Assembly: GCA_964482495.1 (NCBI GenBank)
Contig: CAYZXS010000010.1
Span: forward strand, 1 to 64,000
Direction of reading: 5' to 3'
Source of the DNA: J029 sp964482495
GTDB taxonomy: Bacteria > Planctomycetota > UBA1135
DNA length: 64,000 nt
The notes under the pieces are model-generated. The model searched no databases and was not told where the DNA came from. It saw only the letters and a program-made list of their open reading frames with translations. Positions within the stretch are counted from its first letter, which is position 1. Each line of letters starts with the position of its first letter. Shown here in pieces: positions 37,429 through 46,843 of this stretch. The position numbers were made by a program, and so were the translations under genes.

Positions 37429-40400
37429 TGCGCTTCCCGGTCCGATGCCCATCCCCCTGCTGCTCTCCCTGCTCCTGCTCCCCGCGCCGCAGTCCCCCGA
37501 GGCGCTGGAGCCGCCCAACCTCGTCGTCATCCTGGCCGACGACCTCGGCTACGGCGACCTCGGCGCCAACAACCCGGACTCGGCGATCCCGACGCCGCGG
37601 CTCGACGCCATCGCCGCCGGCGGGGTCCGCTTCACCGACGCCCACTCCGGCTCGGCGGTGTGCACGCCGACGCGCTATGGCCTGATGACCGGCCGCTACT
37701 GCTGGCGTTCGCGGCTGAAGGGCGGGGTGCTGAACGGCTACTCCGGCCACCTGATCGAGCCGGATCGGCCGACCGTCGCCAGCGTGCTGAAGGCTCGCGG
37801 CTACCACACCGCCTGCATCGGCAAGTGGCACCTCGGCATGGACCTGCCGCGCCGGGACAAGGTCATGGACTGGCAAGGGAAGATCGAGGACGGCCCCCTC
37901 GCCAACGGCTTCGACCACTTCTTCGGCGTCACCGCCTCGCTCGACTTCCCGCCCTACGTCTGGGTCGAGGACGACCGCTTCACCGAGCCGGGGGCCGAGC
38001 GCTACCCGGGCAGCGGCTTCCCGGCCTACCTGCGCGCGGGGGAGTGGGCGCCGGGCTTCGACCACCAGGGGGCGCTCGACGAGATCACGCGCCGGGCGGT
38101 GGCGCACATCCGCGAGCGCGCGGCGGCTGGCGGCCCCTTCTTCCTCTACCTGCCGCTGACCGCGCCCCACAAACCGGTGCTGCCGGCGGAGCGCTTCCGC
38201 GGCAAGTCGGGCGTCGGGCCCTACGGCGACTTCGTGATGCAGGTGGACTGGACCGTCGGCGAGGTCGACCGGGCGCTGGAGGAGGCCGGGGTGGCCGACG
38301 ACACCCTGCTGCTGGTCACGAGCGACAACGGCTCCTTCATGTACCACCTGGACGCGCCGGAGAGCCCGCAGCGGGCGAAGCAGGGCGCGGACGGCGACGC
38401 CACCCTCGACCACGCCGCGGACCCCAAGGTGCACGGCTACCTGTCGGCCACCCACCGCGCCAACGGCCCGCTGCGCGGCACCAAGGCCGACGTCTGGGAC
38501 GGCGGCCATCGCGTGCCCTTCCTGGCGCGCTGGCCGGCGGCGGCGCCGGCGGGCGCGGTCTGCGACCGCAGCGTCAGCCTGGTGGATCTGATGGCGACCT
38601 TCGCCGACGCCGCCGGCGCGGCGGTGCCGGCCGGCGCGGCCGAGGACAGCACCAGCCTGCTGCCCTTGCTGCGCGATCCGGCGGCGACCTCCTGGGAACG
38701 GCCGCCGGTGGTCATGCACTCGGCCAACGGCACCTTCGCCGTGCGCGACGGCCGGTGGAAGCTGATCCTGGGGAGCGGCTCGGGCGGCCGCGGCCTGCCG
38801 AAGGGGCCGAAGGAGCGGCCGCCCTTCCAGCTCTACGACATGGAGGCGGACCTCGGCGAGCGCGTGAACCTCGCAGCGACCCAGCCGGGGGTGGCGGCGC
38901 GGCTGCGGCGTCAGCTCGAGCAGCTGCGCGCCGGCGCGTTGCCGGCGAAGGCCGCCGCCGCCGCGCCTCCCCTGCCGCCCGCGCGCCCGAACGTGCTGCT
39001 GGTGCTGGCGGACGACATGGGCTGGTCGGACCTCGGCTGCTACGGCGGCGAGATCGCCACGCCCACCCTCGACGTCCTGGCGGCGGAGGGGGTGCGCTTC
39101 ACCCAGTTCCACAACACCGCCAAGTGCTTCCCCTCGCGCGCCTGCCTGCTGACCGGGCTCTACGCCCAGCAGGTCGGCATGGGGCGCCGGCACACCGAGC
39201 CGCTGCGCAACGCCGCCACCCTCGGCGAGGTCCTGCGCGCCGCCGGCTACCGCACGCTGATGAGCGGCAAGCACCACGGGGTCGACAATCCCCACGACCG
39301 CGGCTTCGACCGCTACCGCGGCCTGCGCGACGGCGCCGCCAACCACTTCAACCCCGGCCACCCGCGCGCGGGCGAGCCGGCGCCGGCGCAGAAGCGGCCG
39401 GGCGAGCGGGTGTGGTGCTTCGACGAGGAGGTGGTGCAGCCTTACACGCCGGAGGACCCGGACTTCTACTCCACCGACGCCTACACCGACTGGGCGATCG
39501 AATTCCTGCGGGAGGAGCGGCCGCCCGGCCAGCCCTTCTTCCTCTACCTGGCGTACCAGGCGCCGCACGACCCCTTGCAGGCTTGGCCGGAGGACATCGC
39601 CCGCTACCGAGGCCGCTACGGACAGGGCTACGGGGCCGTCGCCGCCGCCCGCGACGCCCGCCAGCGCGGGATGGGGCTGATCGAGGAGCGTTACCCGCGG
39701 TCGGAGCCGACGCACCGGCCCTGGGCCGAGCTGAGCGAGGCCGAGCGCGACGACCAGGACCTGCGCATGGCGGTATACGCGGCCATGATCGACCGCATGG
39801 ACCGGAACCTCGGCCGGCTGCTGGCGGTGCTGGAGCAGCGCGGCGATCGCGACAACACCATCGTGCTCTTCGCCTCGGACAACGGTTGCTCCGCCGAGGT
39901 GGTCGAGATCGGCGACGGCGCGGTCGGCGCCATCGACCGCTGGTCCTCGCTGGGCCGCGACTGGGCCAACGTCTCGAACACCCCCTTCCGGCTGTTCAAG
40001 AACTACAGCCACGAGGGCGGCATCAACACGCCGCTGATCGTCAGCTGGCCGGCGGCCGGGCTGGAAGGTGGGCGCGTCTCCGGTCGCGTCGGCCACTTCA
40101 TCGACTTCATGCCGACTCTGCTCGAGTTGGCCGAGGCCGACTACCCGACCGCGGTCGGAGACGAGCCCGTCCTCCCCCTCAATGGCGAGAGCCTGCTGCC
40201 CGCGATCCTCGGCGACGACCAACCCCGCCGATCCCAGCTGTTCTGGAGCTGGTCCAAAGGCCGCGCCGTCCGCGACGGCGACTGGAAAGCCGTCTCCTGG
40301 AACGGCGCCTGGGAGCTCTACGACCTCAGCGCCGACGCCACCGAGACCCGCGACCTCGCGGCCGAGCATCCCGAGAGGCTGGCCGACCTGGTCGCGGCGC

Positions 40401-40441
40401 ACGCAGCGTGGCTGGAGCGCTGCCGCGCCGCCGACGGCTGA
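37424..40441 (+). CDS. second tandem two-domain sulfatase polypeptide
   Basis: This 1005-aa secreted protein has a signal peptide around residues 8-22 (M-P-I-P-L-L-L-S-L-L-L-L; ATG 37445 is an alternative start). Domain 1 (about 28-500) has L-A-D-D-L-G-Y-G-D, C-T-P-T-R near 80, G-K-W-H-L-G and T-S-D-N-G-S. Domain 2 (about 522-1000) has L-A-D-D-M-G-W-S-D, C-F-P-S-R near 568, S-G-K-H-H and A-S-D-N-G-C. Both look catalytically intact. It belongs to the same locus as the divergent tandem sulfatase and the GH95 fusion. It ends 4 nt from the convergent ankyrin gene. Confidence 0.9.
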   Translation: MVALPGPMPIPLLLSLLLLPAPQSPEALEPPNLVVILADDLGYGDLGANNPDSAIPTPRLDAIAAGGVRFTDAHSGSAVCTPTRYGLMTGRYCWRSRLKGGVLNGYSGHLIEPDRPTVASVLKARGYHTACIGKWHLGMDLPRRDKVMDWQGKIEDGPLANGFDHFFGVTASLDFPPYVWVEDDRFTEPGAERYPGSGFPAYLRAGEWAPGFDHQGALDEITRRAVAHIRERAAAGGPFFLYLPLTAPHKPVLPAERFRGKSGVGPYGDFVMQVDWTVGEVDRALEEAGVADDTLLLVTSDNGSFMYHLDAPESPQRAKQGADGDATLDHAADPKVHGYLSATHRANGPLRGTKADVWDGGHRVPFLARWPAAAPAGAVCDRSVSLVDLMATFADAAGAAVPAGAAEDSTSLLPLLRDPAATSWERPPVVMHSANGTFAVRDGRWKLILGSGSGGRGLPKGPKERPPFQLYDMEADLGERVNLAATQPGVAARLRRQLEQLRAGALPAKAAAAAPPLPPARPNVLLVLADDMGWSDLGCYGGEIATPTLDVLAAEGVRFTQFHNTAKCFPSRACLLTGLYAQQVGMGRRHTEPLRNAATLGEVLRAAGYRTLMSGKHHGVDNPHDRGFDRYRGLRDGAANHFNPGHPRAGEPAPAQKRPGERVWCFDEEVVQPYTPEDPDFYSTDAYTDWAIEFLREERPPGQPFFLYLAYQAPHDPLQAWPEDIARYRGRYGQGYGAVAAARDARQRGMGLIEERYPRSEPTHRPWAELSEAERDDQDLRMAVYAAMIDRMDRNLGRLLAVLEQRGDRDNTIVLFASDNGCSAEVVEIGDGAVGAIDRWSSLGRDWANVSNTPFRLFKNYSHEGGINTPLIVSWPAAGLEGGRVSGRVGHFIDFMPTLLELAEADYPTAVGDEPVLPLNGESLLPAILGDDQPRRSQLFWSWSKGRAVRDGDWKAVSWNGAWELYDLSADATETRDLAAEHPERLADLVAAHAAWLERCRAADG

Positions 40442-40445
40442 GCCT

Positions 40446-41354
40446 TCAAGCCTGGCCGCTCAGCAGCCTCTTGATCTCCGGGTCGACCGCGGATTCGTGG
40501 ACCGTCTTGCCGGTGCGGTTGCGGTGTCCGGGGTCGGCGCCGGCGTCGAGCAGGAGCGTGACGATCCGCAGGGCATGCTCCTTCTTGCCTCCGGCGCCGG
40601 CGCGCCCGGTGTTGGCCACCGCGCGCCGCAGTGGCGTCGATCTTCGGCTGTGGTCTTCCGGGTCGACCGCCGCGCCGAGCTCGAGCAGCGCCTGCACCGT
40701 GTCGGCGTTGCGGTCGCGGACGGCCATGTGCAGAGGCGTCACCCCTCCCTGGTTGGCGGCGTCCAGGTCGGCGCCGCGCTGATGGAGCAGGGCGATCTCG
40801 GCGGCCCCGCCGGAGTCGCGACCGCGGCACAGCTCGTGGATGGGGGAGACGCCGTAGCTCTTGGGTGCCACTGCCCTCGGGTCGGCTCCGGCGTCGAGCA
40901 GCAAGACCATCGCGGCGCGGTCGGCCGAGCCGGCGGCGTAGAACAGCAGAGTCCGGTCGTCCTCGTCGGCGACCCGGGCCAGCTCCGGATCCGCCGCGAG
41001 CGCGCGCTCGAGTCTCGCCATCTCGCCGTTCACCAGGAAGCAGAAGGCGGTGTCCTCGGCCCCGCGGGCCAGGAGCAGCGTGCGCATGGCGGCGTTCCGC
41101 CCGGCCGCCAGCAGCGGCGTGCGCCATTCCCTGCCGGCGTGGATGTCGGCTCCGAAGTCGAGCAACAGTTCGGCGATGGCGAGGTGCCCCATCTTGGCCG
41201 CCATGAGCAGCGGCGGCTCGCGGCCGGCGTCCGGGTTCGCGCCCGCTGCGAGCTGCTCGCGGACCCGCTGGGTGAGTGCGCCCCACTCGTGCCGGTGCTT
41301 GGTGTGCCCGAGCTGGGCGATCTGGGTCCAGAGGTCGAGCGGGGGCGGGGACAT
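40446..41354 (-). CDS. ankyrin-repeat protein
   Basis: This 302-aa protein has no signal peptide and consists of about seven ankyrin repeats (L-L-M-A-A-K-M-G-H-L-A-I-A-E-L-L-L-D-F-G-A-D near 60; later G-V-T-P-L-H-M-A-V and L-L-D-A-G-A-D-P). Such proteins mediate protein-protein contacts; nothing here shows a catalytic domain. It lies 13 nt downstream of the minus-strand sulfatase gene and is probably co-transcribed, which is odd for a cytoplasmic scaffold. Its role in the locus is unknown. Confidence 0.85.
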   Translation of the reverse strand: MSPPPLDLWTQIAQLGHTKHRHEWGALTQRVREQLAAGANPDAGREPPLLMAAKMGHLAIAELLLDFGADIHAGREWRTPLLAAGRNAAMRTLLLARGAEDTAFCFLVNGEMARLERALAADPELARVADEDDRTLLFYAAGSADRAAMVLLLDAGADPRAVAPKSYGVSPIHELCRGRDSGGAAEIALLHQRGADLDAANQGGVTPLHMAVRDRNADTVQALLELGAAVDPEDHSRRSTPLRRAVANTGRAGAGGKKEHALRIVTLLLDAGADPGHRNRTGKTVHESAVDPEIKRLLSGQA

Positions 41355-41367
41355 GCTGCCGCGAGGT

Positions 41368-42828
41368 TCAACGCTTGAGACTGCCGAAGTAGAGCTCGGT
41401 TTCGAACAGCCCGGCGGCGCCGCCGAGCAGGCGCGGGTCCTCGCGGCGGAGCAGCTCCGCGGCCAGCTCGCGCTTTAGCTCCTCCAGCACCTCGGCGTAG
41501 GCCGGATCCCCGGCGACGTCCTGCCACTGCTCCGGGTCCTTGGCCAGGTCGTAGAGCTCGAACTCCGGGCGCGGGGCGAAGGCGCGCTGGTAATAGAGCA
41601 GGAACTCCGGATCCTCGCGGTGGTCCAGGATCCAGCTCTTGGTCGGGCCGTTGTCGCAGTCGGAGTAGGGGATCTTGCGCAGCGCGCCCTCGGGCACGCC
41701 GGCCGGCCAGCGCTCGGGGGCGAAGTTGCGGATCAACAGGTAGTCGTGGGTGCGGATCGCCCGCGACGGATAACCCGCCCACGACGGCGCCGCCTGCGCC
41801 GGGGTGTGGCGCTCGCGGCCGAAGACGATCCTCATCTGGGCCAAGTCGATCTCGCCGTCTTCGATCAGCGGCAGCAAGCTGCGGCCGGTCATGTCCAGCG
41901 GCACCGGCACGCCGGCGGCCTCGAGGAAGGTGGGGGCGAGGTCGGTCAGCGAGACGAAGGCGCCGACCGGGAAGGGCGGACCCTTCTCGCCCCAGCGCAG
42001 CGCCAGCGGCACGCGCGTGCCGAGGTCGTAGAGGTTGCCCTTGCCGCGCGGAAACGGCATGCCGTGGTCCCCGGTGACGACGACGATGGTGTCGTCCAAC
42101 TCGCCGCGCTGCTCCAGCTCGGCCAGGCAGTCGCCCACCAGCCGGTCGAAGCGCTCGACCTCGAACAGGTAGTCGGCGACGTCGCTGCGGATCTCCGGAG
42201 CGTCGGGGAAGGCCTGCGGCAGCCGGATCCGCGCCAGGTCCATGCCGCGGGCGGCGCCGCTGCCAGCCTCGTAGCCGCGGTGCGGGTCGCTCGACCCCTG
42301 CCAGAAGCAGAACGGAGCCCCGTCCGGCCGCGCGTCGAGGAAGTCCGCGAAGGAGGAGTAGGGCTTGCCGGCCGGTTGCTCCATGCGCCCGCCGGCCTGG
42401 AAGCGCCCCGGTCCCCAGCCCTTGCGGTGCGAGCCGACGTGGTAGCCGGCTGACGCCAGCAGCTCGGGGTAGAGCGGGATGTCCTCCGAGATCGTGCTCC
42501 ACAGGCTGCCGCCCTCCCGCAGACGCCAGAAGTCCTGGCCGCTCAGGATCGCGCCGCGGCTCGGCGTGCACGACGGTGAGGACACGAAGGCGTGGGTGAA
42601 CAGCACCCCCTCCATCGCCAGCCGGTTGAAGCTCGGCGTGTGTACCACCTGCTCGCCGTAGACGCCGGCGTGGGGGAAACCCCAGTCGTCGGCGATGCAG
42701 AACAGGATGTTGGGGCGGGCCGTTCCCGCCGGCGGCGGATCCTGCGCCGAACGAGGTCGCAGTGTGGGCGCTGCCGCGAGCAGCAGCGCCAGCAAGACGG
42801 GGAGGAGGAATCGGAGCCGGGAGCGCAT
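41368..42828 (-). CDS. secreted S1 sulfatase, SGSH/heparan-N-sulfatase-like
   Basis: This 486-aa exported sulfatase has a signal peptide (R-F-L-L-P-V-L-L-A-L-L-L-A near 6-18). Active-site motifs are C-I-A-D-D-W-G-F near 45, C-T-P-S-R near 87 (formylglycine site) and V-T-G-D-H-G-M-P-F. The W-G-F-P-H-A-G sequence and the S-R-G-A-I-L-S-G-Q-D segment resemble the N-sulfoglucosamine sulfohydrolase group. ATG 42828 fits the signal peptide; longer frames run through the divergent gene. It shares a 63-bp divergent region with the GH95-sulfatase gene, suggesting joint control. Confidence 0.9.
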   Translation of the reverse strand: MRSRLRFLLPVLLALLLAAAPTLRPRSAQDPPPAGTARPNILFCIADDWGFPHAGVYGEQVVHTPSFNRLAMEGVLFTHAFVSSPSCTPSRGAILSGQDFWRLREGGSLWSTISEDIPLYPELLASAGYHVGSHRKGWGPGRFQAGGRMEQPAGKPYSSFADFLDARPDGAPFCFWQGSSDPHRGYEAGSGAARGMDLARIRLPQAFPDAPEIRSDVADYLFEVERFDRLVGDCLAELEQRGELDDTIVVVTGDHGMPFPRGKGNLYDLGTRVPLALRWGEKGPPFPVGAFVSLTDLAPTFLEAAGVPVPLDMTGRSLLPLIEDGEIDLAQMRIVFGRERHTPAQAAPSWAGYPSRAIRTHDYLLIRNFAPERWPAGVPEGALRKIPYSDCDNGPTKSWILDHREDPEFLLYYQRAFAPRPEFELYDLAKDPEQWQDVAGDPAYAEVLEELKRELAAELLRREDPRLLGGAAGLFETELYFGSLKR

Positions 42829-42876
42829 GAAACCGGTCGAGGTGGGGCCCACGAGTCGTCGGGAGCCGGGGGCCCC

Positions 42877-42882
42877 TATTCT
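42877..42882 (+). promoter_or_regulatory. -10-like box, GH95-sulfatase gene
   Basis: TATTCT lies 9 nt before ATG 42892 in the short divergent region; no -35 box is clear. Confidence 0.45.
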
Positions 42883-42891
42883 GAGGGTGAC

Positions 42892-45800
42892 ATGCGGCTC
42901 GCCACATCGCTTTCTCGCTTCCGTCGCGCCGGCGTCGCCGCCCTCGCCCTGGGTTTGGTCTGCGCCACGTCCTCCGCCCAGGAGGCGGAGCGGCCCGCCT
43001 CCCGGCCGCTCGACCACGTGCTTTGGTATCGCCAGCCGGCCGCGCGCTGGGTCGAAGCCTTGCCGCTCGGCAACGGCCGGCTCGGGGCGATGGAGTTCGG
43101 GGGTGCGGCGCGGGCGCGGCTGCAGCTGAACGAGGAGAGCCTGTGGGCCGGCGCGCCGGCCGACGCCTACCCCGAGGGCTTCCGCGAGTCCTTCGCCGAG
43201 CTGCAGCGGCTGGTGCTCGCCGGCCGTTACGCCGAGGCCAACGCCCTCGGCCGCGAGAAGCTGACTGCGCGGCCGACCTCCTTCCGCTCCTTCGAGCCGC
43301 TGGGGGACCTGTGGATCGAGATGGACGGCGCCGCGGAGCCCACCGCCTTTCGCCGCCAGCTCGACCTGCGCGACGGCGTGGCGCTCACGGAGTGGACTTC
43401 CGGCGGCGTGCGCTTCCGGCGCGAGAGCTGGATCTCGGCCGTCGACGACGTGCTGGTGGTGCGCTTGAGCGCCGACCAGGCCGGCGCCATCTCGGCCCGC
43501 GTGCGGCTGCAGCGGCACAAGGACGCCGCCGTCACTGCGCCGGCGCCGGACCGGCTCCACCTCGACGGCCAGATCGTCGACCGGCCGCCGCCAGAAGGGC
43601 ACGAGGACAACCCCGGCGGCTCCGGCCCGACCGGGGCGCACATGCGCTTCGCCGGCCGATTGCGCGCGCTGACGCCGGGCGGGAGCTGCCTCGCCGACGG
43701 CGACGACCTGATCGTGGAGGGCGCCGACGAGCTGGTCCTCCTGTTCACCGCCGCCACCGACTACTCGTTGGCGCCCATGGCGTCGGACCCGGCGATCGAC
43801 CCCGCCGCCGAGGCGACGCGCATCCTGGAGTCGGCCGCGGCGCGGCCGGTGGCGAAGCTGCGCCAGGAGCACCAGGCCGAGCACCGCGAGCTCTTCGACC
43901 GCGTCGAGCTCGAGCTCGGCGGCCCCGACCGCTCGGCGCTGCCCACCGACGAGCGCCTGGCCGCGGTCCGCGACGGCGCCGCCGACCCGATGCTGGAGGC
44001 GCAGCTGTTCCAGTTCGGGCGCTATCTGCTGATGGGCAGCTCGCGCCGGCCGGGGCGGCTACCGGCGAACCTGCAAGGCTTGTGGAGCGATCGGCCCTGG
44101 GCGCCGTGGGAGGCGGACTACCACCTCAACATCAACCTGCAGATGAACTACTGGCCGGCCGACGTCACCAACCTGTCGGAGGCGATGGCGCCGCTGGCCG
44201 ATTGGATGACCGGTCTCGCCGCGCGTGGCCGGGTCAGCGCCGAGCGGCTCTACGGCGCCGGCGGCTGGGTCAGCTTCCATGCCACCAACCCCTTCGGCCG
44301 CACCACGCCGTCGGGCTCGACGCTGCAGTCGCAGTACGTCAACGGCGTGCTCGACCCCTACGCCGGCGCCTGGATGGCGATGACCTTGTGGCGCCACTGG
44401 CAGTTCACGCGCGACCGCGGCTTCCTGCGCGACGCCGCCTACCCGGTGCTGAAGGGCGCGGCGGAGTTCGTGCGTGACACCCTGGTCGAGCTGCCGAGCG
44501 GCGGGCTCGGGGTCGTGCCCTCGACCTCGCCCGAGAACAGCTACAAGCTGCCCGGCGACGGCACGGCGCGGCTGACGGTCAACTCGGCCTACCACGTCAC
44601 GATCGCGCGGGTGGTGCTGGCCGCCGCCGCCGAGGCCGCGGCGCTGCTCGAGGTCGACGCCGCCGATCGGGAGTCCTTCCTGGCGGCGCGGGCGCGCCTG
44701 CCGAGGATCAAGATCGGCGCCGACGGCACCATCCAGGAGTGGGATCAGGACTACGAGGAAGCCGAACCCGGGCACCGCCACATGTCGCACCTGCTCGGCT
44801 TGCACCCCTTCGACGAAATCACCCCTGACACGCCCGAGCGGTTCGTCGCGGCGCGCAAGACCATCGACCGGCGCCTCGCCCACGGCGGCGGCCACACTGG
44901 CTGGAGTCGCGCCTGGCTGATCAGCTTCCTGGCGCGCATGGGCGACGGCGACCGCGCCCACGCCTCGGTCGCCGGCCTGCTCGCCAAGAGCACCCTGCCC
45001 AACCTCTTCGGCACCCACCCGCCCTTCCAGATCGACGGCAATTTCGGCTACACCGCCGGCGTCGCCGAGATGCTGCTGCAGAGCCACGGAGGGGTGCTGC
45101 GGCTGCTGCCTGCGCTTCCCGCGGCCTGGCCCGACGGCCACGTCCGCGGCCTGAAGGCCCGCGGCGGCTTCGTCGTCGATCTCGCCTGGAAGCAGGGCCG
45201 GCTGCATTGGGCGCGCGTGCGCTCGCTTGCCGGCGAGCGGGTCCGGATCGAGGCCGGCGCGCCGCTGGCGGTGACCGCGATGGAGGCTTCCCCGGTCAGC
45301 GAGGTGATCCTTGGCGGCGCCGGCCGGATCGAATTCCCGACCCAGCGCGGCGGCGTCTATCACCTGGTCGCCGCCGCCCCGAGGCCGGCCACGGGGCCGG
45401 ACTCGGAATCGGAACCGCAGGCGGAGCCGGGAGGCGGGGCGGAGGACGGCCTGACGACGGCCCGGCCGCCCAACGTCCTGTTCCTGATCGCCGATGACAA
45501 CAGCATCCGCGCGGTCGGCGCCGCGGGCGGATCCGAGGCGCGCACCCCGAGCCTGGACGCGCTCGCCGCCGGCGGCGTCGTGATCGACACCGCCGTGCAC
45601 CAGGGCGCCTTCAGCGGCGCCATCTGCACCGTCAGCCGTGGAATGATCCTGAGCGGCCGGCCGGTCTGGGGCGTCACCCCCGGCCGCTACGGCTACGGCG
45701 GCCCTGCCCAGCTGCGCACCGCCGACACCCTGATGCCGGAGCTCTTCCGCCAGCACGGCTACCAGAGCTTCGGCACCGGCAAGTGGCACAACGGCAACGA

Positions 45801-46839
45801 AGCGCTGCTGCGCTGCTTCGAGATCGCCGAGGCCATCGGCCCGGGAATGCTGCCCTACAACTCGCGCGATCACGGCGGCGCCCGCGACGCCGCCATCGAG
45901 CTCGGCCAGCTCGACCCCAAGCTGCGCCGCTACGACGCCGCGGCCGGCAAGATCACCAGCTATCAGGCTCAGGGCTGGAGCACCGACGTCTTCTACGACG
46001 CCGCCGAGCGCTTCTTCACCGAGCAGCGCGACCGCGACCGGCCCTTCTTCGCCTACGTCTCGACCACGGCGCCCCATGACCCGCGCCACGAAGCGCCCGA
46101 GTACCTGGCGCGCTTCGACGCCGACGCCCTGCCGCTGCCGCCGAACCACCGCCTCGAGCACCCCTTCGACACCGGCGACCTGAAGGTGCGCGACGAGGTC
46201 GTCTATCCGGCGCCGCACGACCCCGAGCAGGTGCGGCGCGAATTCGCCGTCTACCTGGCGATGGTGGCGCGCGTCGACGACCGCGTCGGCCGGCTGCTGG
46301 CGCTGCTCGAGGAGCAGGGCGAATTGGAGAACACCATCGTCGTCTTCACGAGCGACCACGGCCTGGCGATGGGGGAGCAGGGGCTGATGGGCAAGCAGAA
46401 CCTGTACGAGGCCTCGTGGCGGGTGCCGATGATCCTGGCCGGTCCGGGGGTGCCCAGCGGCGCGCGCCGGGACGGCTTCGCCTACCTGCACGGCCTCTAC
46501 CCGACCCTCTGTGAGCTCGCGGGGCTGCCGGTGCCGGCGCACGCCGCGCGCTTCGGCTTCGCCGGTCTGGTGCGCGGCGAGGCCGGGGGCCAACAGCGGC
46601 TGTTCGGGGCCTACACCCCCAACGCCAACAGCGAGCGCGGCATCCGCTGTCTGCGCGAGGGCCGCTGGAAGCTGATCCGCTACCTGCACAACGGCGAGCG
46701 CCAGCTCTTCGACCTGCAATCGGATCCGTGGGAGCGGCGCGACCTGGCCGAAGCTCCGGAGCACGCCGACACGGCGGCCCGCCTGGAGCTGGCTTTGGAC
46801 GACTGGATGGCGAAGTCCGGCGATCCGCAGCGAGACTGA
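42892..46839 (+). CDS. fusion of GH95 alpha-L-fucosidase and S1 sulfatase
   Basis: This 1315-aa secreted protein has a signal peptide at about 10-28. Residues about 40-830 are a complete GH95 enzyme: P-L-G-N-G-R-L-G-A near 60, N-I-N-L-Q-M-N-Y-W near 412, S-P-E-N near 546 (general acid in the family) and Q-I-D-G-N-F-G near 713. An acidic linker (about 830-858) leads to a sulfatase domain (about 860-1310) with L-I-A-D-D-N, C-T-V-S-R near 912, T-G-K-W-H-N and T-S-D-H-G. The active-site third position is Val, where Pro or Ala is canonical. One chain could therefore remove both fucose and sulfate, as in fucoidan-like glycans. It is followed 4 nt later by a PhoD gene. Confidence 0.92.
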   Translation: MRLATSLSRFRRAGVAALALGLVCATSSAQEAERPASRPLDHVLWYRQPAARWVEALPLGNGRLGAMEFGGAARARLQLNEESLWAGAPADAYPEGFRESFAELQRLVLAGRYAEANALGREKLTARPTSFRSFEPLGDLWIEMDGAAEPTAFRRQLDLRDGVALTEWTSGGVRFRRESWISAVDDVLVVRLSADQAGAISARVRLQRHKDAAVTAPAPDRLHLDGQIVDRPPPEGHEDNPGGSGPTGAHMRFAGRLRALTPGGSCLADGDDLIVEGADELVLLFTAATDYSLAPMASDPAIDPAAEATRILESAAARPVAKLRQEHQAEHRELFDRVELELGGPDRSALPTDERLAAVRDGAADPMLEAQLFQFGRYLLMGSSRRPGRLPANLQGLWSDRPWAPWEADYHLNINLQMNYWPADVTNLSEAMAPLADWMTGLAARGRVSAERLYGAGGWVSFHATNPFGRTTPSGSTLQSQYVNGVLDPYAGAWMAMTLWRHWQFTRDRGFLRDAAYPVLKGAAEFVRDTLVELPSGGLGVVPSTSPENSYKLPGDGTARLTVNSAYHVTIARVVLAAAAEAAALLEVDAADRESFLAARARLPRIKIGADGTIQEWDQDYEEAEPGHRHMSHLLGLHPFDEITPDTPERFVAARKTIDRRLAHGGGHTGWSRAWLISFLARMGDGDRAHASVAGLLAKSTLPNLFGTHPPFQIDGNFGYTAGVAEMLLQSHGGVLRLLPALPAAWPDGHVRGLKARGGFVVDLAWKQGRLHWARVRSLAGERVRIEAGAPLAVTAMEASPVSEVILGGAGRIEFPTQRGGVYHLVAAAPRPATGPDSESEPQAEPGGGAEDGLTTARPPNVLFLIADDNSIRAVGAAGGSEARTPSLDALAAGGVVIDTAVHQGAFSGAICTVSRGMILSGRPVWGVTPGRYGYGGPAQLRTADTLMPELFRQHGYQSFGTGKWHNGNEALLRCFEIAEAIGPGMLPYNSRDHGGARDAAIELGQLDPKLRRYDAAAGKITSYQAQGWSTDVFYDAAERFFTEQRDRDRPFFAYVSTTAPHDPRHEAPEYLARFDADALPLPPNHRLEHPFDTGDLKVRDEVVYPAPHDPEQVRREFAVYLAMVARVDDRVGRLLALLEEQGELENTIVVFTSDHGLAMGEQGLMGKQNLYEASWRVPMILAGPGVPSGARRDGFAYLHGLYPTLCELAGLPVPAHAARFGFAGLVRGEAGGQQRLFGAYTPNANSERGIRCLREGRWKLIRYLHNGERQLFDLQSDPWERRDLAEAPEHADTAARLELALDDWMAKSGDPQRD

Positions 46840-46843
46840 GGCC

